Source of the DNA: Climacteris rufus
Lineage: Eukaryota; Chordata; Aves; Passeriformes; Climacteridae
Reading direction: 5' to 3'
NCBI GenBank assembly: GCA_013398175.1
Contig: VZRZ01004258.1
Location: 5,163 to 69,162 of the forward strand
Length of the DNA stretch: 64,000 nt
The notes under the pieces are model-generated. The model did not search any database and was not told the DNA's origin. It saw nothing but the letters and a program-made list of their open reading frames with translations. Of this stretch, positions 30,001 to 39,709 are shown one piece after another. Position 1 is the stretch's first letter, and the number at the start of each line of letters is the position of its first letter. The position numbers and the translations under genes are program-made.

Positions 30001-30271
30001 TACTACTTTGACGACAGCAGCGTGTCCGTGGCTTCAGAAGACCAAATAGTGGTGAGTATTTGGCTTGAGGCTGTTCTGAGTTTCTGCTGGAAGTGTGGTT
30101 CCCTGCTTTGGATGTGACATTCCAGCCAAGCCCTGTGGATGGTTTCAGGTGGGTTTTGTTTTTGTTTGGTAGACAAAAGCCGCGTATGTGCTGTTTTATC
30201 AGCGCCGAAACAGCGAAGAACGTCCTGCCCCTTCTCCCCAAGAAGAGTGTGATGGCATGGACACCAACTAA
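89..30271 (+). CDS. USP4: USP4 ubiquitin carboxyl-terminal hydrolase 4, exons 2-22 (5' end outside window)
   Basis: A cysteine protease that removes ubiquitin from proteins. Exons by splice sites and phase: 89-246, 498-628, 4080-4206, 5288-5433, 5621-5682, 11013-11156, 11795-11912, 13152-13325, 13936-14094, 14917-15141, 15673-15756, 16122-16216, 24954-25145, 25663-25751, 26695-26910, 26986-27056, 27386-27501, 27991-28140, 28817-28920, 29963-30051, 30173-30271 (TAA at 30269). About 915 residues are encoded here. With roughly 35 more from exon 1 this approaches the human length of about 963. Domain order: DUSP (exons 2-4), first ubiquitin-like domain (4-6), Ser-rich linker (6-8), catalytic part 1 (8-12), second ubiquitin-like domain with an acidic insert (12-16), catalytic part 2 (17-22). 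I chose USP4 over its paralogue USP15 from signatures such as IFQMDEGLNHIMP and METLGEHDPWYCPNCKKHQ. All splice junctions are GT-AG and the frame stays open throughout. Confidence 0.96.
177..236 (+). repeat. USP4: 30-bp in-frame tandem duplication in the USP4 DUSP domain
   Basis: Two head-to-tail 30-bp units, 177-206 and 207-236, match at 26 of 30 bases. They encode LFPGPVDNAG and LFPGPIDNSG. Mammalian USP4 and USP15, as I remember them, have a single copy of this PGPI-containing loop. The reading frame is intact on both sides. Three of the four differences fall in the V/I and A/S codons, so the second copy resembles the ancestral sequence more closely. Confidence 0.85.
629..4079 (+). other. 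USP4: USP4 intron 3
   Basis: A 3.45-kb intron with donor gtaagt and acceptor tgtgcag. It is T-rich on the coding strand. It holds one decayed CR1 piece in antisense near 3.13-3.27 kb. Apart from this I see no conserved exon or RNA gene; the open frames are short and unremarkable. Confidence 0.7.
3128..3265 (-). mobile_element. CR1 LINE 3' fragment, antisense to USP4
   Basis: The plus strand reads like the reverse complement of a CR1 3' end: a 'ttggaagggac' core, then 'atcatctggtccaac', then wording like 'gggcattgtccaaatgcttctcaaacactg'. It is decayed, 5'-truncated and has no coding capacity. Edges are approximate. Confidence 0.7.
4305..4705 (+). mobile_element. CR1 LINE 3' fragment, sense
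   Basis: It contains the CR1 landmarks in order: 'cctggagaagagaaggc', a block resembling 'agattccaactgaatat', then 'aggcagcctggtctgaattc', then a 'gttggactaggaacctcc' block and a degenerate 'ttctgtgttt' tail. It starts about 100 bp after USP4 exon 4 (ends 4206). It is old, indel-rich and non-coding. Confidence 0.75.
5683..11012 (+). other. USP4: USP4 intron 6
   Basis: A 5.3-kb intron between the exons that encode the end of the first ubiquitin-like domain and the Ser-rich linker. It is T/G-rich on the coding strand. I read it for further exons and saw none that join in phase and resemble USP4. No clear transposon or RNA gene was recognised. Confidence 0.65.
11795..11912 (+). CDS. USP4: USP4 exon 8: catalytic cysteine box
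   Basis: This exon encodes the end of the Ser-rich linker, then QPGLCGLSNLGNTCFMNSAL, the Cys box of the USP family. The nucleophile codon TGC is at 11889-11891. The preceding Asn and Gly form the oxyanion region by family knowledge. Acceptor ttccag, donor gtaaga, ends in phase 0. Confidence 0.97.
12411..12510. repeat. AT-rich low-complexity tract
   Basis: Degenerate TTA/TAA-type simple sequence in USP4 intron 8, made almost only of A and T. No gene content. Confidence 0.6.
14917..15141 (+). CDS. USP4: USP4 exon 11: first zinc-binding CxxC of the fingers subdomain
   Basis: 75 codons that include STLVCPKCSKVSV; the cysteine codons are 15010-15012 and 15019-15021. By family knowledge this CxxC pairs with the WYCPNC motif of exon 19 (codons 27995-27997 and 28004-28006) to form the zinc ribbon of the fingers. 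The 3' splice site is a tandem TAG-GAG (14914-14919), so a form lacking one Glu at the start of this exon is possible. Confidence 0.93.
17188..17205. repeat. (GTT)6 microsatellite
   Basis: Six perfect GTT units in USP4 intron 13. Confidence 0.9.
18343..18370. repeat. (GGTT)n microsatellite
   Basis: About five TTGG units followed by degenerate GGTTT sequence in USP4 intron 13. Confidence 0.85.
20297..20437 (+). other. Exon-like island A in USP4 intron 13 (unproven)
   Basis: A long pyrimidine tract ends in gttag at 20296. It is followed by an open frame with an ATG at 20302 encoding MNPERSCAKLKIAP and onward, and by a possible donor gtaacc at 20438 (a weaker one, gttgtg, is at 20429). The segment carries some CpGs, unlike the T-rich intron around it. 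Reading on from USP4 exon 13 gives a stop after five codons, so it cannot be a normal USP4 coding exon. It may be a poison exon, part of a nested transcript, or chance. Confidence 0.25.
21556..21685 (+). other. Exon-like island B in USP4 intron 13 (unproven)
   Basis: 130 bp bounded by a good acceptor (atttctttttctcag) and a consensus donor (ggctcag then gtaagt). It is GC- and CpG-richer than its surroundings. One frame is open for all 43 codons but does not fit USP4 phase. From USP4 exon 13 it would read eight codons to a TAG. Spliced after island A in that island's ATG frame it would give a short Ser/Pro-rich end and a TAA at 21601-21603. I do not recognise the peptide. Confidence 0.3.
21743..21774. 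repeat. Perfect 14-bp inverted repeat (hairpin)
   Basis: Arms 21743-21756 and 21761-21774 are exact reverse complements around a 4-base loop (ttag). It lies 57 bp after the donor of island B. No known RNA family is recognised. Confidence 0.85.
28817..28920 (+). CDS. USP4: USP4 exon 20: catalytic histidine box, first half
   Basis: It encodes GLNMSEF through YDLIAVSNHYGAMGVGH. The active-site His codon CAC is at 28917-28919, and the box is completed in the next exon by YTAYAKNK. The acceptor is ttgcag and the donor gtgagt. Confidence 0.96.
29963..30051 (+). CDS. USP4: USP4 exon 21: end of His box and catalytic aspartate
   Basis: It encodes YTAYAKNKVNDKWYYFDDSS and onward to SEDQIV. The two Asp codons at 30010-30015 hold the third member of the USP catalytic triad by family comparison. 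All triad positions of this USP4 are intact, so an active enzyme is expected. Confidence 0.95.
30173..30271 (+). CDS. USP4: USP4 terminal exon 22
   Basis: It begins TKAAYVLFYQRR, the end of the USP fold, and closes with MDTN and TAA. The tail between the fold and the MDTN end is only about 20 residues here. The Ser-rich stretch of the human tail, as I remember it, is mostly missing. Confidence 0.95.
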   Translation, partial: TKAAYVLFYQRRNSEERPAPSPQEECDGMDTN

Positions 30272-30485
30272 ACACCACCTCCAGCACTTGGCCACCATCG
30301 TAGTGGTTGCTCTTGTAAAGCAATGCCTGAGGCACCTGAAAACTTTTCTTCCTTCTGTAGGGGTCAAGCAGAAAATCTAGCACTGAAAGATTCAATGCTG
30401 GGGGTTGCAGAATAGCACTGAAGAGCCAGGAATAGGTGCTGACACTTGGGTATTTAGAGGCCAAAAATAATATATACCGAGCTTC

Positions 30486-30491
30486 AATAAA
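30486..30491 (+). terminator. USP4: USP4 poly(A) signal AATAAA
   Basis: Canonical hexamer 215 bp after the stop codon. A T-rich and then G/T-rich stretch (ttctttttaaaatctggctgag) follows, as expected for cleavage near 30510. It implies a short 3' UTR. Confidence 0.85.
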
Positions 30492-30511
30492 GTTCTTTTT
30501 AAAATCTGGCT

Positions 30512-33500
30512 GAGCTGTGTGGCTAGAGGCAGGGGCTGGGGCTGTGGTCCTTGGGGCTGAGGGTTGTAGCTGGGGTTGGGAGAGGACAGCCTGAGCTGGA
30601 GGCTGAGCCTTGCAGGGGCCCAAGGAGGAGAAGGGTGGGTACGATTCTGTGAATCTGCACTGGGGCTTCCTGCCAGCTCTCTGGTGTTGCTGTTGGGCCC
30701 TGCCTGTGTCAGGGAGGCCTCCTGCACCCTTTCTGCAGCTCAGTTCAAATCTTTGTACATCTGACCCGTCTGTTGCAGTCTCTGCCATTGTACCTTGGTC
30801 CCCTGGCAAAGCAGCAAACGTTTTTCTTGCTTGCATCCTTTCACTGATGCATTTGAGGCTCTTTTGGGCAGTTTTGACTCAGCATTTTTTATGTGAACGC
30901 TGAATTCTGCGATGCCAGAAGCGAATCTTACCTGCCTGTGGTGTGGCATGTGTGCAGGCTGATCCTCATGGAGATGCAGGATAGAGCTGCTCTGGTTCCT
31001 GTTCTTCTGCAGAGGAAATGTCATCCATAACATGAATGATTTCTTGTCTTTTCCATATCCTACACCCCTCACTTCCAGGCTGCTCTGTAAGCACTTTTCT
31101 GCTGCCAGCATTTCTCCTATGGTTTGTGCAGTGACAGCATTTTTATCCTTTTTTGCTCATTTATGTCTCCGGCCAAGCTCAGCACTGTGTCCCTGGAGCT
31201 GTCACCTGTGAGGGTGGCAGCCCAATGCAATGGATTGTGTGAATTTTCAGCCTTTTCTCTTGCAACTTTGTTTTTTTTTTTGAAATATTCTTTCAGCCTG
31301 CCTCCTCCCTTGAGCACTGCCCTTTATATCCCCACCTTATCACCCTCTGTGAGGCTGCAGGTGTGATGGTCCTGTTGGCCTCTGCTGCTCAGTGCTTCTG
31401 CTCCATCCTTTTGGCACAACAGGCAAATGCTCTTCCCTCTGTCCTCCTTTACTGTCTCTTTTAGGACTCAAGTCCAGCTTTCTTCTTGAAAAGAGACTCC
31501 TGTGAGTCTCTCCTCAGTGGAGAATTGGTCTTCCATGTGAAAAATGGGAAAAAATTCCAAAGCCTTAGCCTGTGTTTTTTAGGGAAAGATCTAGCTGCAG
31601 ATGGTGAACCAGACCAGGAGGTTTTTTCCTCCTTGGATCCAAGTGTGTTGGCAGAACAAAAGGCTAAGACTGGCTACCACTGTGCTTTTTCCCCCCCCTG
31701 GAATATGTGCTTGCAGCCACTGTGGCTTCAGTGCTGACCATCAGCTTCTCTTCTGATGGTCAGCAGTGCTCATGTGTTTAACTGCAAACTTTACCCAGCT
31801 CAGCTCCACCTGTCTGCAGCTTCCTGTGGGAAATTGCAGTGTGCCTGTCCCTGCACCCTGGGAGGGCAGCACCAGGCAGCCCCTTTGCCAGGGCACTGGA
31901 AGGTGATGGAGAGGAGGAGGGAGCATTGCCTCTAGCCAGCATGCTACTGGTGTGATTCTCCTTTGTGAAATTTTGCTTTTAAAGCATTAAAATATGAATT
32001 TTGAGATCACAATTGCTTAGTTGCTTCTGCTGTTCTATTTTTATTTTTGCAACTCTTAATATTGTATTTTTTTCTTTATTACTGAGGGGAGCATGCAAAA
32101 GGCAATTTTTAAGCTGTAGCATTGCACTGAGATTATTTTAATCAGCATTTTTTAATTTGTTTTACCCTGAAAGTAAGTCATGTGGGCATTCCAAAATGGG
32201 GAATAGAGGAAAGGGAGGGCAGTAAAAGACCTTTTTAAAAGAGAAATCAATCTGAAATAGCCTTTGTTCTCCTCCTCACCTCCCCACCTGTGCTGACACT
32301 GAGAAGTGCATCTGTGGGGCTCAATCTGATGCTCAGATGCTGAACAGACTCTGTTGTACTGCAGAACAAGTGGCCCAGCTCTTACTTTCTCTGCCTCTGA
32401 GCTGCTGGGCTTCAGCTGGTGTGTGTGTGCTGTAATACCAGACTGTTTTTTAGACTAGCACTTTGTAAGTGGCTGGCTCTGTTGTACAAAGAGGAAAATT
32501 AAAGAGTGGTTTGCACTGAAACTGGGTTCTGTTGTATTTTCAGCTTTCATTATGTGGCTTAAGACTGCTGGTTGTGGGGATGCCTGGTGCTCTAGGAGCA
32601 ATTCGAGCTGGGGCAGGGCAAGTCCTGCAGAGCCAGGGGGGATTTGGGAGAAACTCGGCTGCTGAGGGCACAGCTCTGCACAACTGAGGGTTGTTGGCTC
32701 CAGGGTCACCTTTGCTCCCTGCTGAGCTGGGTTGCTGGTGCCTGGTGGCTGTCCTCACTTTTCTGTGGCACTGGGCAGCCTCAGCTATGGTTTCATCCTT
32801 CCTTTTCCTCTGCAGATCCCTGGAATGTCCTGATCTTCCTTCTGTACATTTTCTCCAGGGGTATCAGGGCTGCCTGTGGCTGTACTACTGAGAGAGTTGT
32901 CCTGCAGTGTCTGTAATTTCCTCCTCAGGGCAGCCTGAACACATTCATGAGAGCAGGAAAAGGCTGAGGAGGTGCAGTGGGCTTGTGTGGGGATTGTCCC
33001 AATCTTGCAGCTCAAGGTGGGCTGTGAAGCCCGTGTGAAAAGGTTTGAAGTCTTCATGCCACAATTACAGTGTAAGGGCAGAGGAGCTTGAGCTCAGCTG
33101 GACCTCCTGAGAGTTAAAAGAGCCTTAACATAGGAGAGCAGGTGGGGAGCACTGCTGTGAAGGGCTGGTCTCCAAAGCACGGTGTGAAACCCACGGTGGG
33201 GAGAAGGGAAAGCAAAGGGGCAGCCTTGCTGTTCACTGGGGAGGTGATTTGGTGAGAACAGCAAACAGGCTGTCCTGCCTCAGCTCCTGCTTTGAACAGG
33301 ATGTGCAGTTTCACCGAGAAAAAGGTGCTCAGACTAAAGAAGGGGAAAAAATAACAGTCCTGGGGTATGGAAGAGCTTCTCTTTAGGAAGCATTTCCCCA
33401 GGTTGGGACTGTTCTCCCTGGGGAAGGTGTCTGAGTAGCTCCTGCAAAAGGACAAGCCAGGAACAGTTGCTCCCTGTTCTCTACAGTGCAAGAAGATGGT

Positions 33501-34350
33501 CAGTAGCTTAAAAGAAAGCATTTATTATCCTCACCTGACCCAGGAAATAACAGAACATGGATGGCAGGGAACAGCCAGGCACCCTTAGGCAACACCCTGC
33601 TGTGTGTGTGGCAGGCAGGAGGGGCTGTGTGGGCACTCAGGTGCTTACAAGTGGACTTGGGAGGGATTAAATCAGTGGGGAAACTGTGTGTTTGCTACCT
33701 CTGCACAGCAATGCCATCTCTGGCTCTGCTTCCCAAAGCCCTCTGAGGAGCTGCTGTGCCCAGAACGAGAGCAGCAAGGAGGGGGCAGAAGGTGCCAGGG
33801 TGCCCAGCAGGCACCAGGAGCCAGCAGAGGGGACTGCAGCACCAGTGAGCCTTGGTGCAGGCTTGGATACCAGAGAGCTGTCCCATGCTTTGGTGAGTAT
33901 CTCCCTCAGGCTTTTTTGTTCTGAAAGCTTCAAATCCTGATTATTGTAACAGGAAAAAAAGAGTATAAAGAGTGAGCACTGCTTTCAGAAGCTCAATCCT
34001 CATGCTGCTTCTAAAGGTGCGTTAGATACATTGTCACTGAGCCAAGTTTCAGTTGCTAATGGGATGATGTCTTAGTTGTTCAAAAGCAAATGACAGCTTG
34101 CTGTGCATTTATATAAAGGATGAAACCAGAAGCATAAGCACGACTTGTACTTTTTCAGTCTCTTGTTTAACTCAAACAAGCTTGCTCTTTGTTAACCAGA
34201 ACTAAAAATTTTAGGTCTTTTCTCCAGCATACGTTTCCCAGGAAGAGAAACAGAACTCCAGCTATAAATCCACATGGAGCCTCTGATTCAGATACATCCT
34301 TGGTCCTTGGGCTCAAATCAAAATGAGGGCACTGCAGTTCTGAACATGAT
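30512..34350. other. Intergenic spacer between convergent USP4 and EMC3
   Basis: About 3.9 kb lies between the two 3' ends. I see only short, unconserved open frames, some G-rich sequence at 30.53-30.62 kb, and a perfect hairpin at 31732. An ATTAAA at about 32.5 kb has no gene in front of it. Nothing here supports a coding gene, tRNA or rRNA. Confidence 0.65.
31732..31765. repeat. Perfect 13-bp inverted repeat (hairpin)
   Basis: Arms 31732-31744 (tgctgaccatcag) and 31753-31765 are exact reverse complements with an 8-base pyrimidine-rich loop. It lies in the USP4-EMC3 spacer. Too short for a typical miRNA precursor unless the pairing extends imperfectly. Confidence 0.85.
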
Positions 34351-34358
34351 GTTTTTCT

Positions 34359-34364
34359 TTTATT
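34359..34364 (-). terminator. EMC3: Candidate EMC3 poly(A) signal
   Basis: tttatt on the plus strand is AATAAA on the EMC3 strand, 93 bp after the stop codon. This would give a short 3' UTR. A longer alternative end further into the spacer cannot be excluded. Confidence 0.55.
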
Positions 34365-34456
34365 ATCAGCCTTGCTAAAATACATTATATAGTTTTAGAT
34401 AACAGATTTCTTTTCAAATAACTTTTACAAGAAGAGACAAAAGCATACTCTCAAAT

Positions 34457-37400
34457 TCAGAAGATGGAGGTCTGAAGTTCTTCCTTAAACATGCCTTCAA
34501 AATGGAGGTCTTTTGCCATGAGCTCTTCTTCTACATCTTCTAAGGCCCACTGATGATCTGTCAATTCTAAGGCTTCCCATTCCGTCTGCATTGGCAGAGA
34601 GCAGAAGCAGGGAAGGGAAAGCAACATGGGATCAGTTAGACAAGAACTACACAAAGCAGTGCTTGCTTTAAAAATTCCACCAAACCCAAATTTTTATTAA
34701 AAACCTGCAATCCTGTCAACTCACGAAATCAGTGGTTTATGCTTAATTAGTAGTTGTTCAATACAAAATGCATCACAGAAATGATACAAATTACATTATC
34801 TACTTTGTGCAAACCCTTTAACCTTCTGGAATACCCATTGCTTCAAAAACAGTTCTGTTCTGGTGGGTCAAGTGCTTTGTAGTGAGTTAATTCCTTAGTT
34901 CAGAGTTACTTGATAACAACAGTTAGAGGCCAAAAATTTTGCACCTGATCACAGACTTGTGGACACAGCCTGCAAAATCATGTCACATAATGCCAAGCAA
35001 GAGATTTATTATTTCTTGGCCAGAACACTTCTCTTGCAATATGAGCTTTTTTCCTTTGTTTCTGCTGGAGCATGGAGTGGGTTTAGGTCCCTACAAGGCT
35101 GAATGGCAGAAGTGCTGTGGAGAGCCAGTGGTGGCTGGAATTGCACCTCAGTGCTGACTGTGACAGAACAGCTGCTGCTGCAGCACTGCTGCAAACTGCA
35201 GCCACCCTCTTCCCTGGCTGAGCCTCTGCCTGGGTGGTGTGGGATTTTTTAACCAGGAAGGTTCCTGACAAGAAACTGCAGGAGCAGAACATCCCAACTT
35301 CCCAGGCAGCAGGGTCTGTCTGGCTGAACCTCTTCTACAGTGTACAATAAAAACAGAAACCAGGACTGTCCCTTCATGCATAAACCTGGGCTGGGAAAGG
35401 CAGAGGCAGCCTAACAAGCAAGTGCCTATGGAAAGTGCTTTAGGAGAACTTCAGGACAGTCAAATCCTGATGGATTTTCCACTGAGCTGACTTGGTTGAT
35501 TTTCTTACCCAATTCCCTCAGTTGCCTGCTGGACTCCTGCTCAGCTGCACTATTAACACAACTTTTGGGGAGCCAGCTTTTGCTTTGGACTACACCTCAA
35601 GGTAAAGAAAAAACCTCCCTCAGCAAAAGCAGAGGACGGGACATAAATTCAGCTTTTGTACCAGGAACGATTCAGGGTATTCAGGGTATTCAGGCTCTGC
35701 CAGACCCAGAGCAACTCCCCCAGTATTCATAAGCTGTCAGCTCTAATTTTAGGAACAGGAATCCAGAGCAATTCCCTTACTTGACACAGAGAGAGGATGA
35801 GTTATGTGCAGCCTGTAGCCCTGCAAGCTCACACAAACAGGAATGCAGGTGGAATACTGTACCTTAAATGCCTTATTGGTATCTGCTGGCATGGCCATTG
35901 CTGCCCCTGTCATTTGTTCTTGCATCACCCTGGACTGATCTGCAGCTACAAAAGAGAAATGAGGAGTTGATTTCTGTGTCATTAAACAGCATTCCTTGGG
36001 GCACAGTGCCATCAGGCTAGTTTTTGGCTATAGGTGAGAACATTGCAGAAACACCCAGACTGCAGTACTACTGTGCCAGAAAGAGTCCTCGCAAGACATC
36101 TTGCTCCCACCTGCTACATCTTAGCCAAATTTAAATAAAATATGCAGAAAAACTGAGCCTTCTACAGCTTTCTATGCAGAAATACAGCCTTCTACATCCC
36201 TGATACACATCTGTCCTGCCCCACATCTGACATTAAGCAATCTTTGCAGTTTTCCTTAAAACCAATACTTGCTAGAAATAAAAGCAAGCCGGAGCAAAAA
36301 ACTTCTGCACACAGATTTGGTGGGAAGGAAAGCATGGGCTAATGATTATATAAGTTTATGAGCCAGTGGCTGGTGCAGAAGATTTGGGTACTTGCTGCAG
36401 GTGATGTCAAACCTGGCCCATGGAGAGTAAGTAACCTCAGAAAAAGGAGAGAACCTTTGAAGAGCTTTTTGCCTGGAAACTTGAAAATCTTTTCCTCAGC
36501 CTGCCTCAGAAGACACCCCATGGAAGGAGAAGCCAGTTCCCAGAAATGGCAAGTGTCTTACCATTATCTTGGCCCAGGATGAGAGTATAAATGCTTCTGA
36601 GTCCAAACACATTCAAGAAGTACCAGGAAGCAGAGCTCACCCTGACAAATCAGAACAAGCACGGCTGATGTCAGTTCAAAGCTGGCTTGGACCTCATGCC
36701 AGCAGCACACACAGACCATCCCAGGGTTATTAACACATTCAACATTTCCCAAGTGGGAACTGGACCTTGCTTGTTGAGGACAGGGCCTTACCAGGACGCA
36801 TCTAAAGTGAGCAGCTCAATCCCCTGCTGCAACATTGGCTTAAAACGCAGCGTCAGAGGAAATGGGACCTTTGCTGCAGGATAAAGAACAAAAAGCCCAG
36901 TTTCACCAAGTGACACTGCACAACTGCAAAGCACATGTCAAAGTGAGGAGGTAGTTCTTTTATTACATCTAATGTAGTCTGAGTGCAACATGTACAATAA
37001 CAAGTTAACCTGGGTTTTTGAAAAAGCTGCAGTTCTGTATTAATTTTAATATGAAAAGACTTTCTGAAACTTCATCAGGTGATCAAAGCCTCACAGGTAT
37101 TGTTTCAGTGACTGTGAAGTGGAATGTCTCTTGCTAAAGAAACAGTTATCACATAAAAAGTATAGAAAAAAACCCCAAACTGTGAATTTAAGAAAGTATT
37201 TTTCGTATGTACACTCTGCATTACATAGTAAGCAACTCCCTGGACAGGTTGAGAGGAAAATCCACTGTATCAACCTGAAGTTTAGGCAGCTTTAATAAAA
37301 TACTGGTTTTGTCACTACCGTTGTTTCTGAGCACATGAGCTAATTTCTTTGTGACCATGGCCAGTACTCTGAAAACAATTTCTCCTCCTTTGCAATGGGA

Positions 37401-39461
37401 CAAGCAAATCTGTGCAGTTCATGGAGTGAAGAGCAGCACTGCCACAAGCCAAATTCATGCTGCTTCCAGCTGACTGCTTTCAGGTTGAGGAGCAAATCTG
37501 TGATGCAGCTCAGACCCTCAAAGTCATCATCAGAAACACTGCCAAGCCCACGTCATTGCAGACACTTACTTGTGACAAATCCCGAAAATGTCATGTTGAT
37601 CCAACCACCAATGAGGATCATAGGCAGAACATTGGTTACATTCCCTTTCATCATATCTGTCAGCATGGTAGGATCTGCAAACCACAGATTGGATGTGAAG
37701 TAGCAGTGTATCACAATAAAGGGAAACAAGACATTGTCAGCTAATTTAATTAAGAAACTGCATGAGAACAGTCCTATCCCAGTACCATTTTCCACTGTTG
37801 AAAATACTCTGCAAAATGAGATGAGCAGCCAGTGTGGTTGTGCTTGCTGCTAAAGGGGTGTTGTGTTCTGTGCTGTGTCTGACCCCAGCAGCTTTGTCTG
37901 TCTGACCCTTGCCCCAGATCTCTGAACTTGCCTGACCCCTCTGTGAGCTGATTTGGATAGAAAAAGGACAACAGACTACTATTTTGCTGCTGTGGACGCA
38001 TTAGTTAAGTTAAACGGGTTTAGAGAAGATTTGCAGGAGCTGGAGCAAAACACTGGCAAAAGGACACGAGTGAGAGCAGAACTTCCCACTTCTGGCTACA
38101 GGAGGAGGTCATGGTCTCCTGAGCTGCTGCAAGCAGCTCAAGGCTGAAGTGAAGCAACATGAAGTGACCTCATGTTTTGTTACCCAAGAGAGGGATCTCA
38201 TTCTCCCCCTCCCCAGTGCCCAGCTGAACAGTCCCACCCCTTCCCTCACACTCCCTGAGCTCCTTGCAAAGCTGATTCACCTCCCTCCCTTGGCAGAAAG
38301 TGACAGGTTTTTCCACCTGGCTGCAGTTATGGTACCTTAACATACCTGTCATTGGTGAAGGAGGCACTACCTTTCTTTTTGTTTTCTTAAAAAATCCGTC
38401 CTCTGGGTTATTAAAAAAATATTTCCGGGACAGGAAAGACTGAAAACAGAAAAAGGCAATGTCAACACCGTAAGAAGTGAAAGGACAGATGCATTGCTTT
38501 GTCCTCACAGACATCTTATGAGTTCTTTCACAACACATCCTTCCTGGACAGGTGCTTCACTGCCCATGTGCTCTAAAGCTCCTCACACTTCTTTGCATCC
38601 AGAGTACCAGGTCTCTGGCTTTCTGATATTCTTAAAATCGTTATAAGAATTCTCTGAAGAAGAACCCATGTTAATTAAAGAGCTCTTAGTTCTTTGTGCT
38701 GGTTCAGCACCAATACTGATACATGGGACATTTTCACTCTCCCAGCTGATCTCTGGATTTCACAGAATACATATTTGGCACCAACAAAGCCAACATTAGT
38801 GATGGATTTTTAGTTTAATACGCATTTCAGCTGCCATTGCACAACCACCTTGTTATCCCAAGCTTGTCTCATATTCCTGTGTGCTTGCTGGCAGATATTA
38901 AACACGATGGTTTGGAGACAGACCTCATTTCAACAGCCAGTTAAAGCACCGAGCAGTGGCAGCTAACAGAGATGTCGTGGAAAAGACACGCACAGCAGTC
39001 CTGTGTCCGGGATTCCTAAGAATCTGCACTCCTGGACACTGCCCTGGGCCGGGGGAGACCCGGCAGTGTCCGACCCCGCGGGCCCTGTGGCACTGCCCGG
39101 ACACAGCCCCGCGCTCTGTGCTCTTTTCTCAGTCACTCTCTTTGCAAAGCCCCAACCACGCAGCTCCCTACCTGCTTTGGAATGTATTTTCCATTTTCCC
39201 GAAGGACTCTGCTCCGGATCAGGACTTGGCTGGAAGAAAGACACGCGGCGTTAGCGGGCCGGGCCGGGGGAAGCGGGGGGCGGGCAGGGATGAGGCGGGC
39301 CCTGACCTGTCGGACACCTGCTCCTGCGTGAGGCGCTTGTCGCCTTGCAGCAGGATGGACACGTAGTGCCGGATCATGCCCACGAAGAAGGTGATGAAGA
39401 CGATGGGCAGCACCACCCATAGCCGGATGTTGGAGTCCAGCAGCAGCTCGGGCTCGCTCAT
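34457..39461 (-). CDS. EMC3: EMC3, ER membrane protein complex subunit 3 (complete)
   Basis: A core subunit of the ER membrane complex. It belongs to the Oxa1/YidC/Get1 superfamily and helps insert tail-anchored and other membrane proteins. Eight coding exons in transcript order: 39307-39461, 39172-39229, 38346-38439, 37570-37674, 36792-36873, 36562-36641, 35863-35945, 34457-34585. All junctions are GT-AG and in phase. The product is 261 residues, the same as the human length I recall. It starts MSEPELLLDSNIRLW and ends ELQTSIF. Likely membrane helices are at about residues 14-30 (VVLPIVFITFFVGMI), 118-137 (NVLPMILIGGWINMTF) and 170-187 (YFLNVFGL and onward). The ATG has G at -3. Differences from human are few and conservative, so the gene is under strong constraint. 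Confidence 0.97.
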
Positions 39462-39524
39462 CGCGGCGGTGCCGCCTCGGGCCCGGCTCCGGCCGACACC
39501 GGCCCGCCGCACGCCCCGCTCCCG

Positions 39525-39537
39525 CTTCCGCTTCCGG
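39525..39537. promoter_or_regulatory. Tandem ETS-like sites
   Basis: cttccgcttccgg, i.e. two CTTCCG cores six bases apart (CGGAAG on the EMC3 strand). ETS/GABPA sites are common in bidirectional promoters. Confidence 0.55.
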
Positions 39538-39584
39538 CACCGCCCCTTCCGCCGCCGCCGGAACGGCGTCAGCGCGCGCCCCTG

Positions 39585-39592
39585 GCGGGAAA
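39585..39592 (+). promoter_or_regulatory. FANCD2: E2F-like site GCGGGAAA
   Basis: Exact match to the reverse complement of the E2F consensus TTTSSCGC. It fits the known S-phase expression of FANCD2 and lies on the FANCD2 side of the shared promoter. Confidence 0.6.
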
Positions 39593-39688
39593 CTCGAGCG
39601 CGAGCGGCGGGAACGGCGTGAGGGGACAGCGGGGTGGCCTGTCCTGCCCTGCCCTGCCCTGCGGGGACGGGAGGTGGGCTCGGCTCAG

Positions 39689-39709
39689 GTGAGGCGGACT
39701 CAGGTGAGC
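39689..39709 (+). other. FANCD2: Candidate donors of FANCD2 non-coding exon 1
   Basis: Two near-identical ctcaggtgag blocks offer strong donors at 39689 (gtgagg) and 39704 (gtgagc). The next exon starts at 40798 and carries the ATG, so exon 1 would be untranslated, as in mammals. The choice between the donors is unresolved. Confidence 0.45.

Noticed and set aside
29690..30836. Long minus-strand open frames (225 and 277 codons) over the end of USP4
   Set aside because: They lie antisense to coding exons 21-22 and the 3' UTR, whose GC content suppresses stops. They resemble no known protein and have no splice or promoter context.
37930..38150. Possible insertion in EMC3 intron 3
   Set aside because: The composition looks somewhat different, but I found no terminal repeats, target-site duplication or known element motifs.
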